64,000 nt of DNA from Thuidium tamariscinum (Eukaryota; Streptophyta; Bryopsida; Hypnales; Thuidiaceae): NCBI GenBank assembly GCA_947034885.2, contig OX344755.2, positions 10,046,501 to 10,110,500 of the forward strand, in the 5' to 3' direction. The notes below the pieces were generated by a model, which saw nothing but the letters and a program-made list of their open reading frames with translations, was not told where the DNA came from and made no database searches. Shown here one piece after another: positions 44,701 through 55,164 of this stretch. Position numbers and translations under genes: made by a program. How positions within the stretch are numbered: position 1 is the stretch's first letter; every line of letters starts with the position of its first letter.

Positions 44701-45123
44701 TTGGGGATTCCATTCGCTTTGGTCTTCTCCCGACGGGACGGAGCTATGATAATGTATTCATCCATCCGTGTGTTGATAAAGCAGGTTTAGTTCATCATGG
44801 GTTGGGTTTTGTGGTGCCTATCTTGTGCTTTGTGGTCGAGTGGTTTGGGGGGATGGATGTGCATGGGCTCTTGTTGAAACCGACTTGAGTGTGTTTTGTT
44901 GCTGTCGTGGGTCATTGTGTTGGTGGAGGAGTAGGTGGAGTTTTCGGGTATTTTTTGTGTTTAAATTGCATTGTGTGTGTATGTTTTGAGTGAGGTTGTG
45001 GTGTGAGGTCTAGGTTATTATTCGGAGGGCTGAGTCGGTTTAGTGTGGTCGAGGGTGTTCCTTTGGGTTTTGTTGTGGACTGCATGTGCACCGCCCGTGC
45101 TGTCGTTGGAGGAGTTGGGCTTT
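41785..45123. repeat. Arm B of the 3.3 kb inverted duplication
   Basis: Reverse complement of 18718-22056. It contains the EXO70 gene, about 750 bp of 5' flank with several upstream ATGs, and about 620 bp of 3' flank. Arm B begins at GGGTTTGAGCGCC and ends at GTTGGGCTTT; beyond both points similarity to arm A vanishes. Confidence 0.95.
42532..44499 (+). CDS. EXO70: Exocyst complex subunit EXO70, copy B
   Basis: A complete intronless 655-residue ORF identical to copy A except for Glu in place of Asp near residue 107 (GAG versus GAC). Two other third-position differences are silent, so the CDSs are about 99.8% identical. Domain layout: N-terminal helical region, acidic linker with a run of Glu (about 145-152), conserved core from LLDLIPPGIVPDLADIAQ (about 164) and the C-terminal Exo70 domain ending near LFEGYML. 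It then has a KDLRRR basic patch and a Ser/His/Gly tail. In yeast and animals, C-terminal basic residues of Exo70 bind phosphoinositides. The gene is transcribed away from the spacer, as is copy A, so each copy has its own distal promoter sequence beyond the shared 750 bp. Confidence 0.95.
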   Translation: MADSGKENESDGGPADLKPVRGLNAAEDVVLQWDSASSDHARQSMIWDCPQDEAVAYLEAVDEIQSALESLLVSQGNTRELSRAQNLRQLAMARLEEEFRHILLAFSETVDPDWLMENCSRAGSFSSRRLDDMGADEVADSRSSGEEDGAEEEIPVARPVELKPLLDLIPPGIVPDLADIAQRMLRAGYKRECVQVYASIRKNALEETLKRLGVERQSIEEVGRMRWEDQEVTIKKWNQNMKLSLRALFPSERRLCDDIFADGSGSVSESCFAELAKGPMMQLLSFGEAVAISRRSPEKLFKILDMYETLRDLLPELEEVFSGEASSAVRAEASGILMRLGECARGTFADFESAIQRDGSKTPVPGGGVHPLTRYVMNYIKFMCDYSDTLKLLFGEKKKESEGEGEDSLRDSPRYSSRLSDDRDRDGNSAELSPLAVQTIWITKVLLSNLEEKSKLYKDLSLTYLFLMNNIHYIVQKVKTTEVRALVGDDWVRKNTSQVRQYASSYQRAAWGKVLACLRDEGIHTSGSFSSGVSKQVLKERFKSFNIAFDEVHKAQMSWVVFDEQLRDELRISISDKILPAYRSFLGRYGQYLESQRHPERYIKYTSDDIEEYLNNLFEGYMLSHSSKDLRRRVSSHGSHGSSHHSAGHGSSHGS

Positions 45124-45500
45124 CGGCAAGTTGTTGTGGCTTATTTTGCTTTATGACTGAGTGACTTTTGAGGCATTATAACTCATGAAGGATTTTCTGG
45201 CTGTTTCTCTTGATCTATTGACTCGATAGTCGCTTTGTTCATATGATACCACAGAACGTACATTTGAGTCGATTCCTTGAGAGAAGCCTTTGCGATCGAG
45301 AGTCCGTGCTTCTTTTTGTAGTCCTTGTAAGCAGAGTACATCAATGCGGTTCCCCACTTGTGAGAAAAGGAGGATCTCTGCTGTTGAAAGTTGCTGTGCC
45401 GACAGAGTACTAAAAATGCTGTGGTATCGCAGCGCAACAATGAATGTGTGAGTCTACTGATCATTTGTTTATGAATGATCTATTTAATACCTAACTACCC
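45124..45500 (-). other. Exon-like fragment next to arm B
   Basis: On the minus strand a 93-codon ORF (45464-45183) ends in ...KWGTALMYSAYKDYKKKHGL...QEKQPENPS. Local GC content is higher than in the flanks and the composition looks protein-like, but no family is recognised and no other exon was found. It may be the last exon of a gene fragment or chance. Confidence 0.3.
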
Positions 45501-48070
45501 AACCGCCATGTATGGTCAATCTGAGATTTCAGGCTCGTGTCTGGCTAGGCAGTTAAATTTCTTTGACCATTTTCAAAATTTTTTCTGGGCAGCGTTGAAG
45601 GTTAATTGTTGGAAACAGTCATTTTTCATCAGAAAAGTTAAATCATTTGATTTTTGAGAAGTCTTGAAAGGTACATATGTATCATTATGGGAGGACTAAA
45701 GCTTGTCATTTCACTTGGTTAGAAATTGTTGTTTTCCATTTGCTCTAAAACGGTCCCAATGTAAACTGTAAAGTGGTTTTGTGATTCTCACCACGGAAAA
45801 TTGAAACATAAAGTGTTGATTTGGAGTTATTTGCAATTTTTACATATTAAAAAAAATTGCATTTCAACAATTGCAAGATGGATTGTGTAATGAGTTGATA
45901 GCTCTTTGTTTGTCCTTAAGGTTTTTGGATTTGTCCTTAAGGTTTTTGGATGTACATCTTAATGAGCTAATACAATTTCTAGTTGTTCATTTCACCTTCA
46001 ATCCTAAAAAAGTCTTGTATGTAGATTTTTCAAACATTGTAGGTATAGGCAAGATATTGAATGAATAATGCTTACACTTCTCTTATTATAATTTCACATC
46101 TACTTTGTAATTTTCTTCAAAAAATTAGTTTGCATGTTAATAAGCAAGCTCCTTAAATATCTATAGAATAAGATTTTGAATGAAGAACAATTTGCTTCAT
46201 TGGTGAAAAATGTCAATTTGTTTTTTTTTCCCCTAGGAATAATACACTTGGAAAGGCTTAGGCATTTTGGATTTAAGGTACTTGTGTAGACTCCAAATTG
46301 ATTAAGTCTAATTGCGTCCCCTTCTTTGGGGCTTATTTGTCCTTTCTTGCATCTTGATGGAGTGAAAATTGCAAAGGATTGGCATTTTGACAACTTTAGT
46401 GTAGACAACTATAGTGTGGAGTTGGGGTTAGAAGGTTTGGTGTTGGTTATAACCTTACAATGTCAAGGAAAAGCACTATGTCATTTAGATATATGCTAAA
46501 AGGTTCATTATTTATTCTATAATTTGAAGGGAGACTTTGAGCAATGCTCTAGGGAGCTCTAATAGCCAATCTAATTATATTATCTTTGTATGTGATTTTA
46601 TAAATTAGTCTTCATAGAGAGAATTGTGGGAATTAATATGTCTTTACTTTGAACACCTATAATGTTACTTGACATACCTTATTGTGATGTTTGAATGTGG
46701 ACTTTGATGGTCTTTAGGATTTTTCATTCAATCCACCTCATATTTGGTCAATGATTTTGTAATTTATGTATTAAAAATTGCTTTTTGAGTATACATGTGA
46801 AGTAAATCTACTCTCATAAATCAATATTAAATGCCAATTTTTGGTATATATGGTATATAATACTTTTTAATGTAGATTTGATAAATATTAGATTAACTTG
46901 GGTTAGGGCATCTTCAATTGGATTGACTCCTTGAATAAAATTTTAAGTCTTTACTAATTTGCAATTAGAATCTGAAACACTATTAATGAAAGTACAAGTT
47001 AAAATTATTTTGAATAGGGACCTAATACTCACACATAGACATTTGAACATCAATTCAAACCTCTTCAAAAGCAAGCTAAGATATAGAAGGTGAATTCTTG
47101 GCAAATTATGCCCAAGAAAAGAAAATCGTGCAAATGGTATAGTAATTTTTCTATGCTATTTGCATGAATTTTACTTTAAACATGACTTGTCAAGATTTCT
47201 ATACATTTTGCCTTATTGTGTACCTTCAATTAAGTCTATTTTGATTTTTCAAAGTCTAATTGGAAATTTTTTTATATCCAACTAAAGTTATTTGCAATGG
47301 ATTTTCAATGATAATATTCTTATGTTGCAATAGTATGTTAGTCAAAAGTTAGTAATGCTTTTACTAGTCCATATTGTCAAGTGCATTGAGCATAATCTTA
47401 GCTTTAAACCTCCTATAACATCACTTCATAGATCTATATCTAATTTGTTGAAATTTTGTCAATTTTAAGTCAAAAATAACTAGAAGATCATACAAAAAGT
47501 AAAGTCCATATCATCTCTACAAAGTTTGGTTTCAACATGTTATGGATTGGAAGCCATTATATATAACATAGAAGTAAAAGGTATTGCTTAGAAATTGATA
47601 TTTTGGTAGAGTTGAAATAAAGCTTTGATTGGTTCTTTTGGAAGCATAATATTTTAAGAGTTGGCATCCTATATTCATTTTCAAGGTAACCAAGTTCCAC
47701 ATGCACAAATACAAGTCTTGTATTTTCCAAGACCAAAAATGAGTGAGAAATGGTCTTGCAATAGTAACTAGTTTATAGTTGAATTTGTCACCAATTTAGG
47801 CGGCCTAAATTCAAAAGTAGGCATGGTAGAGTGAAATAATACAAAAGAGACACAATATAAGAGAAATAATTGAAAAATGGCTCAAAGCTCAATGCAAGAT
47901 GTATATGCCAATGGTTGTATTTAAAGAATGTGCATAATTAAAAAGAGGGGAAAACAATGCCACTTTAGGACTAGTCTACTAATAGGCAACTCATTGGAAA
48001 AGGCCCATGAATGGTCAAGGCTAGGAACCCAATAGAATTTCAAGCATTATTATTGTTTAACATCATTATT
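45501..48070. other. AT-rich stretch without recognisable gene
   Basis: No domain-bearing ORF. TTTGTCCTTAAGGTTTTTGGA is directly duplicated at about 45908-45950. Confidence 0.4.
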
Positions 48071-48286
48071 GGGTGATTGCAAGAAACACTTGTCCTTTTT
48101 TTTGGTCCCCTTGACCTCTACTAGGTATTTTTTTGCTCATAAGTTTTTCATCTTCCGCTTTATCAGCTTGAAATTTGGAATGAAGATGCACACAAAAGTT
48201 TTATATGTTGTGTAATTTTTTCAATTTTAAAAAATTAGTTTATTATTTTTAAACTACCCCCTATTGCTTGTTTACCTTGGCCACTT

Positions 48287-48306
48287 GGGGGGGGGGGGGG
48301 GGGGGG
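48287..48306 (+). repeat. G20 homopolymer
   Basis: Twenty consecutive G in an otherwise AT-rich context. Length may be inexact because sequencers slip on such runs. Confidence 0.9.
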
Positions 48307-48803
48307 AGGAGTCCTATTTTTGACTCAAAAATACGAATTTTAAGCCACAAATTGAACAAGTTGGAGGTTTACTAACATTTCAAGGATTGACGTTGAGTTT
48401 TTATGAAAATAGTAAAATGTCTATTATATATCCACATGGGGGCAAATTACCTTCTTTTGTACAAACACTACGAAGAGGGAATTTTTTTTTATAAGAATCT
48501 CTTGTTGAAATGTAAGTACAATTTTGTTTAGGAAAACAGTTTTTTTTTAAAATAATTTTTTGATCTTTTTTTGAATTATCAAATATAAAAAGGTCCACAA
48601 ACCCTTTTTTTGCTATTTTTTGCTCCTTGTGGCCTATGAAGTACTTTGCAATAGTCTATAGTACCGTATAATACTGAATTGACGGCCTAGATCTGCAGGC
48701 AATCGAAATTGACGGTTGAGATTTGTAGGCACACATCAAACACACTGTACTGTCAAGATCGCATAATACTACCAATATTATGTCAGAAAATAGCGTTTTT
48801 GAA

Positions 48804-49019
48804 TACTAGTAGAAACCCTTGTTTAATGTGATAAGGCCTAATTTTTCTTGATGGATTTTGCTAGGTATCAAAAATAACAACTCGTGTTTTTATGTCAACA
48901 AAAACTTTCAACACAACATCAATGCTGACATAAAAACACGGGTTGTTACTTTTGATGCCTAGCAAAATCCGTCAAGAAAAAATAGGCCTTGCCACATTAA
49001 ACGGGGGGTTCTACTAGTG
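48804..49019. mobile_element. CACTA-type foldback MITE with GAA target duplication
   Basis: Right end (inverse) CACTAGTAGAACC and left end TACTAGTAGAAACC pair, and near-complete arms of about 90 bp follow (AGGCCTA, GATGGATTTTGCTAGG, CGTGTTTTTATGTCA), leaving a loop of about 30 bp. GAA flanks both sides (48801-48803, 49020-49022): a 3-bp duplication, as expected for CACTA elements. The first base of the left end has changed from C to T. Confidence 0.75.
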
Positions 49020-49054
49020 GAACCAAAAATGTGAAGTGATTCTTGCAATTACCC

Positions 49055-49400
49055 TACTCTTCTATTTAAGATGGTGTTCAATATTTCTCTCTTATGATGT
49101 TTTTTAAATAGCTTATCACACATTGCCCTTAAATCACCCAAAAAGTGTCCAACCATCTCTTTCCCATTCCAAAAGTTGGGCCTAGCCATACTAATTAATA
49201 CTAGGTGGCATAGTTATGACCTTGCTTGTCCCTAAATTTGTGCTTCCACTTCCTTGATTACAATTATTTTAACGAATGACTTTGTACAACAACTCCTAAA
49301 CTTTCTATATTTTGAATTTTTCTGTGAATTCAATACTAAATCTTCTTCTAAATTTCAATACAAAACTTTATAGCTACCTTAATTTTCTTGTGAATGAGGC
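49055..49400. other. Short AT-rich stretch without gene
   Basis: Nothing recognised. Confidence 0.3.
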
Positions 49401-49410
49401 CAAGTTCAAG

Positions 49411-49901
49411 CGTGATGCTCAAGCAATGGTGCTCCTTCAAGGGTGATGCTCGAGGGATGGTCATCTTGTTGTAAGTTGGGCGTGTTGAATTCAACACTCG
49501 AGAGGTTACGTTTGAGGGATGTTTTGAGGGTTTGAATGATGACCAATACTATTGTATGGTCAGACCTATTAAAGGCAGTCATGGTCATTAACGATGGCTA
49601 CAAAGACCTGTAAATCCATTAGCAAAGGTGGATTGTGCCGAATACATTGCCACTACTATAAAGTGTATCATTAATTTTTTGCAGATGGAATGAAGTTTCA
49701 TTAGACTCTTTGGTTTTTGCTTTCTTAAGCTTGTATTTAGTCTTGGCTTTTTGTTATTTGTGTCTGAAAATAGTTTTGAGCCTTGTTCGTGTATTTGAAG
49801 TTCAAGAAGAAAAAAATAAGAATCAGATTGTCCTTTCATTGATAGAAAATATACCCTTTTATTTACAAAGGGTACTGAAGCAAGGACTAATATAGCCTAT
49901 A
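49411..49901 (+). repeat. 470-bp segment shared with 56589-57056, left copy
   Basis: Direct-repeat partner of 56589-57056, with an estimated identity of about 93%. The plus strand of the right copy has a short open frame (QVRRVELNTQEVTFEGCFEG...FLWME). This left copy has an extra ~30 bp near 49430, and the frame is broken by a TAA (at the position of WW in the right copy). It may be a gene fragment captured by the Helentron or part of its 3' end. Confidence 0.6.
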
Positions 49902-49903
49902 AA

Positions 49904-50674
49904 TTTCAATTGGCTCAAAATGATTACTTCCAAAAGCTATGTGCAACGTTTCATTATTAAATTCTCTACCAAAAGTACACAATATTGTTTCATTTTCTTT
50001 ATTCCAAACATTAATTCGTTTTTTCAAATAATCAGATATTCACTTAATTGCAGTGAAATCACCCCATAGTCTACCAACACTTGCACTTATTAACATTTTT
50101 TCTACATATTGATCTTCATTTAAAACAATTCCATTATGTAAGTCATGTAGAAAAGATCATGGTTGTCATATCAGACGGAATATCACTGTTCACGGACACA
50201 ATCGGACGAGTTAGGGTTGACCGGCTGCGAACTTCAAACGGCTGTAACTTTTGCAAAAAGTCTTCAAATTGGGTAAATAATATGTTTTTTGGCATCTACA
50301 TTTTATTTAGATGCCAAAAAACATATTATTTACCCAATTTGAAGACTTTATGCAAAAGTTACAGCCGTTTGAAGTTCGCAGCCGGTCAACCCTAACTCGT
50401 CCGATTCTGTCCGTGAACAGTGATATTCCGTCCGATATGACAACCATAGAAAAGATTCATTTAATTCCATTGATCAAGTTTCACATGCTTTTGGAGTGTT
50501 CATTGATAAACATTGTTTTAAATGATGCATTATATTTATTCGCAAATCTGTTGATGATTCAGTGTATTGCAATAGGTATGCAATAGAATTAAATAAACAG
50601 TCTCCTACATTATATTTATAATGAATTTTGCATTGGAGATTATAAAATTTCAATTTCTCATCTAACTTTGCCAT
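49904..50674 (-). pseudogene. OTU-type cysteine protease domain of the deleted Helentron
   Basis: Starts MAKLDEKLKFYNLQCKIHY at 50674, then NVGDCLFNSIAYLL with the presumed catalytic Cys. After removal of the MITE at 50158-50446 it continues with VGRLWGDFTAIK, a TGA, ISDYLKK, VWNKENETI and SNHFEPI with the catalytic His. Unlike copy 1, the T-tract near 50096 keeps the frame here (six T instead of seven). Decayed, not functional. Confidence 0.65.
50158..50446. mobile_element. Foldback MITE with 10-bp target duplication (Mutator-like)
   Basis: Near-perfect palindrome: ATGGTTGTCATATC at the left pairs with GATATGACAACCAT at the right, and the arms stay complementary for about 135 bp each (TCACTGTTCACGGACA, GGTTGACCGGCTGCGAA, AAATAATATGTTTTTTGGCA). 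TAGAAAAGAT flanks both sides (50148-50157, 50447-50456). Copy 1 of the host element carries the empty site with a single TAGAAAAGAT at 63796-63805, proving insertion. A 9-10 bp duplication is typical of Mutator-like elements. Confidence 0.85.
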
Positions 50675-50786
50675 ATCAAGGTATCATATATAAAATTTCC
50701 ACAAATTGTACAAACCTATACAAAGTTGTTACAATACAAATATACAAATGTACGAATATACAAATGTATCTGCAAAAAATATATAA

Positions 50787-50982
50787 CACTATAAGAAAAT
50801 TATGTTTTAGATGACGGATTTTAGGTGACATCTAATGTAGCATTTCGTGTTTTTGTGTAAAAAATGATGTCCGCCATAACATCAAGATGTTATGGCGGAC
50901 ATCATTGGTAACATAAAAACATGTGTTGTTACATTGAATGTCACCTAAAATCCGTCACCTAAACCATGAGTTTCTTATAGTG
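50787..50982. mobile_element. CACTA-type foldback MITE
   Basis: CACTATAAGAAA at 50787 and TTTCTTATAGTG to 50982 are exact inverted ends. Arms are complementary almost to the centre (ATGATGTCCGCCATAACATC at the apex). The flanking triplets TAA and AAT do not match cleanly. A fragment of the apex (TGTCCGCCATAACATC) recurs at 51930-51945, and another terminus at 33534. Confidence 0.75.
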
Positions 50983-51205
50983 AATAAGAAAATTAGTTTT
51001 ATTAAGATGAAATACAAATAAAATACAATATATATACAATCATTTTTTTTCTACTTGTGTCATCCAATTTTCGTTGCTTTGTCTCTTGCTTCATTGCGTG
51101 AGTTTTAGGATTTTGTTGTTATGGCATTTGTTCTACCTTCTTTTATCCTATAGGGAGGGTTCTCATGTTTAGGCAATTTATGTTATTGTGGAGGGGCTCA
51201 TGGGA

Positions 51206-51848
51206 GACATGAGGAAGTTCTAGTTCCTAACGTCGTTCCTAAGCTCATTCCTGTCGAGGTGCTAGCAGCACAGGTGAAGGCGCAGCTCAAGGCAGAGCTG
51301 CATGAGGAATTGGCCACAAAGCTGGATGAGAAGTTGGCAAAAGTTGCTAAAGTGCATGATGGGGACATTGCTGCCTTTGCAGTACTATATGTTAACATAT
51401 TAGCAGGTGATCCTTGTTTTTAATGCTAATTTGTTTTGATTTTTTTTACTTGAAATGAATTTGACAATGAAGTTATACTAGGTGGTTTTACCATATTGTG
51501 CAGGAGAGATATTGGCATGGGTGGCAGGTTTTTCAATTGGAGATTGATGAAGGGGACATTAATGTGCCACTTAACCTATGCCCATTTCCCCTGGATTAAT
51601 TAGCCAGTACATCAGATTCATTAGGTCCAAAGAATTTAGAGCCATTACATGTGGAGAGTAGAATCCACGACATTTCCCATGCAGGTTATAAGAGGTGGAT
51701 AGTTTTGGAACTAGAAGCCTTGGTTGAAGGAGTCAGGCAGCATTTCTCCTCCATGATATTTTTAAAACTTGCATCAGGACAACTTGGCAAAAACCTTGAT
51801 GTAAGGAAGACAAAAGTCTTCAAACGTTACGAAGCCTCCACTGGATGA
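51206..51848 (+). pseudogene. Gene fragment of unknown family, two exon-like blocks
   Basis: Block 1 (51206-51405): frame EEVLVPNVVPKLIPVEVLAA, then QVKAQLKAELHEELATKL, a likely helix, then DEKLAKVAKVHDGDIAAFAV, ending at LAG|GTGATC with a plausible donor site. Block 2 (51504-51848): after TTGTGCAG, frame YWHGWQVFQLEIDEGDINVP, a TAA, then NLEPLHVESRIHDISHAGYK and on to YEASTG stop. GC content exceeds that of the flanks. The two frames do not join cleanly. I do not recognise the protein; probably a captured or dying gene piece. Confidence 0.4.
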
Positions 51849-52256
51849 GAATTAGTTAACAAAATAGTAGGTATTATTTTTTTAACAAATAGGACACTAT
51901 CAGACATTTTAATAATTTTATGTTTAAGCTAATGTCCGCCATAACATCCGCTATAATTTTTATTTTTTTAATATTTAATATTTTTAATTTCAATTATTAT
52001 TTTTACATTAATCTTTATTATCTATTTTTTGAATGCTTTACATTTCTTTTTTCTTTTCTTTTAAAATCTTCTCTATATTTTTGTATAAATAGAACTACTT
52101 TCAAATATATATTTTATTTTTGGTTTGAAGATCATTCTCATATTTTTGTAATATATTGCATTATTAAAATAGTTTAAATTAATTAATTTTAACATTCTCA
52201 TTGATTATTGCATATTTTGAGTCCATTATTTCAATATCAATTTTTTTGTAATCATG

Positions 52257-54888
52257 GCATCTATACCAAAAATTGAATTGCAAAAAGAAGATTATGAAAA
52301 ACTTGAAGAACATTGCGAGATCAATTTAAAACTTCAACTTAATCGAAATTATCACTATAAAATTGGAGATTGTTTGTTTGATACTGTCAGTTATTAATGC
52401 TTTACAACACCAAGTTTACTAAACAAGAACAATATGACTATTCTGATTATCTTCGAGTTCAAGCAACAAATCTTTAAAAAAAATATATTTCAGATGGTCA
52501 TCAACAACAAAAAAAGGGATTGGAGCTATTAAAACTTCTTATACTGTGCTAATTTAAACAAACACACTTCCATTGAAAAATATCTTGAATTGATGTTAAA
52601 GTCTTCTCACAATCATAATGGTGTGGGTAGATGGACCTATGGTGCAATTCATTTTTTTGCATTTACAACGGCCTTTGCATCTTTTTAACATTAAAAGTTT
52701 CAAAAGAGATGGAGTAGGAAATCCAACTTGGAAGTATACTAATGGTGTGCCACAAGCCAATAATTCAATTAACATTGCATTTGTAGAAAGGCATTATATT
52801 CCTATGATTAAATTACAAACTATAAAATCTTCAAAAGGTAAAGATCTTGCTATTCAAGTACCTTCAAAAAAGCCCAAGATTGATCATAGTGTAAGTTACG
52901 ATGACACTATTGAATTTTATACATATGAAGAACTTGAAAATGGTTTTATATTTGGCCGAGATTACAAGTTTGATCTCTCTATTGATCATATTTTAGAACC
53001 ATCTATTCTCACCAATCAGCATGAATGCAATACAAATAATGTCAACAACATTTATGAATTATTAAAAAATGGTACAAATACAATGTCACCACTTGTATTG
53101 AAACCCATTGGCATTCAAAATGAAGTATCAAAGCAAATTAAGAACTTCTCATCAACTAGTACATTTCAAAATGCGCTTAGAATGCCTAACTGTTTAATAG
53201 GTACTAAACCAACAACTTTATTTTTGTCTACAATAAGATGGATGGACAACACGTAGTGAAAGCTTGTAAATATGTAAGGATTCAATATGAACTAGGTGAA
53301 ATGTCTACACAAGAATATGAAAAAAAATTCAAAAATAGAGAAGCCACTATAGTTGTATATAAAGAAACCGCTAAATATTTGGCTATGTCTTCTCACCTTA
53401 ATGAGGAATATTTTAAAAGGCAAAAATATACGACTATTTCTCAAGATTTATTAAAAATGAGAAAAATCTATGAATATTATAATTGTCCTAATTTAGACAA
53501 TCGTCAAGAAGATTCCAATCGTATGAATGTAATGAAGGCTATGATCTACATTCTTCATTGACAATGTGACAAAACAAAAGACCAAACACTAAGCACCCTA
53601 TGGAAATCTCTAGATCATTATACGTGTGATGTATTTTTGTCAAACAAGTCAGCTTTTGATGAACTATTGAAAATGTGTGAGGCATATGATAAAAAAAAGA
53701 TATTTTTTAATGAAAATAAAAAAAGAAATATGAAGGAAACAATGATTTTTTTGCAAGACCGTTTTCAATAAAATGGTTGAAGCCTTGGAGGAACTTAAAT
53801 ATGGAACAACACATGGAATCAAGCCGTTTATGCAATACACCTCAAGGTTGTTTTTTCAATGGAGTAGATGCACAAATTTTGCAACACAATACTGTTGCGT
53901 CTGTAGCCAATAAAATGAAATCATTTTCAATAGTACAAAATGCTTTGAAATGGATAATAAATGAAGACCAAAGTTTACTTGCAGAAGCAATGTTTTCTTA
54001 TGATACATCTATATACGGTTCAAAGGAGGAGCTTGTATCTATTATTAGCAACATTGAATGCAAAGACTTCAAAACAAATTGGTCTAATCTATCTTCCAAA
54101 CAAGATCTCTCCAAATTGAAAAGTTTGAAAAAGTTCATTCCAAGGATAATTTATGATATATATGAAATGAACAAAAAAAAATCATTGAAGTCACCTACAC
54201 AATCGACTTGGAAATACTTAAAGGTCATCAAAAGCACTAAAGGTTTCAAAACATTGAAACCCATTGAAATAATAAGTAAATTAGGTTCATTTCAAGAAAA
54301 TCCAATAGTGATATCCAAGATGCTTTATTTATTTTTGATACTAGATTTGGAGGAACTTCAAAGGAAAACGCTAATAGGACTATAAAGGATTATGAATCTT
54401 TTGGTTATAATATGACCAAGTGGACTCAAACAAACAAGAGATGGAACGCAATTTTGTTATTACTTCTTGAAGTCTTTGAGCCTAATTTAAAATCTAAATT
54501 AAATATTCAAACTCCTAATATTACATTTAGAGGAGTATATCGTTTTCCACAACATATTAAGCAAGAGATAATAGTGAATACTCACACTAATTCAAATAAT
54601 TTCATTGAATCAATTGGTCAAATCATTTTTATAATTTCCTCTCCTACTAGAAATTCTAATTTTAAACCAAATTTTCCAAATGATGTGGATCAAAAACTTC
54701 AATTTGTTTTGGATAATGAAGACACAAACATTTTACAACGTGGTAAAGCAGCTATTGTATCCTCCATTAAGAGTTATATGCCCACCAATTGGTCATTCGT
54801 CTTAATAGGAGCTACTAATCAAGTGCCTAACATAGTGTCAAAACTACCAATGAGAGCATCCAAAATTTATGTCTTAGAATCTTCATAG
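52257..54888 (+). pseudogene. Broken OTU-domain multi-domain ORF of unknown family
   Basis: From MASIPKIELQKEDYEKLEEH at 52255 the frame reads YHYKIGDCLFDTVSY (OTU Cys motif), meets a TAA, and shifts. RWTYGAIHFFAFTTAFAS follows near 52628 and SINIAFVERHYIPM (OTU His motif) near 52768-52810. Beyond the OTU domain, frames stay open with frameshifts near 53250, 53570, 53770 and 54330: an Asn/Lys-rich linker, a region around VKACKYVRIQYELGEM, a helical region (IVQNALKWIINEDQSLLAEA) and a last part (WTQTNKRWNAILLLLLEVFE to SSIKSYMPTNWSFVLIGA) ending in a stop at 54888. The C-terminal 650 or so residues match nothing I can name. Its OTU resembles that of the neighbouring Helentrons, but no Rep, helicase or RT follows. 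Probably an ORF of another transposable element. Confidence 0.45.
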
Positions 54889-55150
54889 AATAGATTAGAG
54901 AAACTTAAGCAAATAATTACTCCAAAATCCAAACAAATTTCAAATTAGTTTGGTTTAATGTAATATAAATTTTTAATGTATTATTATTGAAATAAATATA
55001 TTTTCTATTTTGTTTTGAGTTCATTTTCTTGCATTATTAATCTTTATTCTAATAAACCATCAATTTGTCAATTTCTTAACACTCCTCCATGCTGAACATA
55101 TTAAAAATACAATAATAAAACTAATACAGACTCGTTGATGAAAAAGGATA
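54889..55150. other. AT-rich flank of the OTU ORF
   Basis: No feature beyond a TAATATAAATTTTTAATG-like AT tract after the stop. Confidence 0.3.
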
Positions 55151-55164
55151 AAATTAATTGAAAG

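Larger units (their letters stand above)
48071..49054. mobile_element. TIR element, TTGCAAGAAACAC family, copy 2
   Basis: Left end GGGTGATTGCAAGAAACAC (48071) and right end GTGATTCTTGCAATTACCC (to 49054) are inverted with two mismatches. A CACTA-type MITE (48804-49019) is nested inside near the right end, and a G20 homopolymer lies at 48287-48306. The interior is non-coding. Confidence 0.6.
49402..50784 (-). mobile_element. Internally deleted Helentron copy (copy 2)
   Basis: The minus strand starts with the same OTU-coding sequence as copy 1 (50690 to 49904 aligns with the window end to about 63554). It then joins abruptly at about 49903 to a segment (49411-49901) that recurs at 56589-57056 next to the 3' side of copy 1. 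Everything between OTU and this segment (Rep, helicase, endonuclease; about 6 kb) is absent. The simplest reading is a non-autonomous derivative produced by internal deletion. A 289-bp foldback MITE is inserted in the OTU part. Exact Helentron termini were not identified. Confidence 0.55.
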
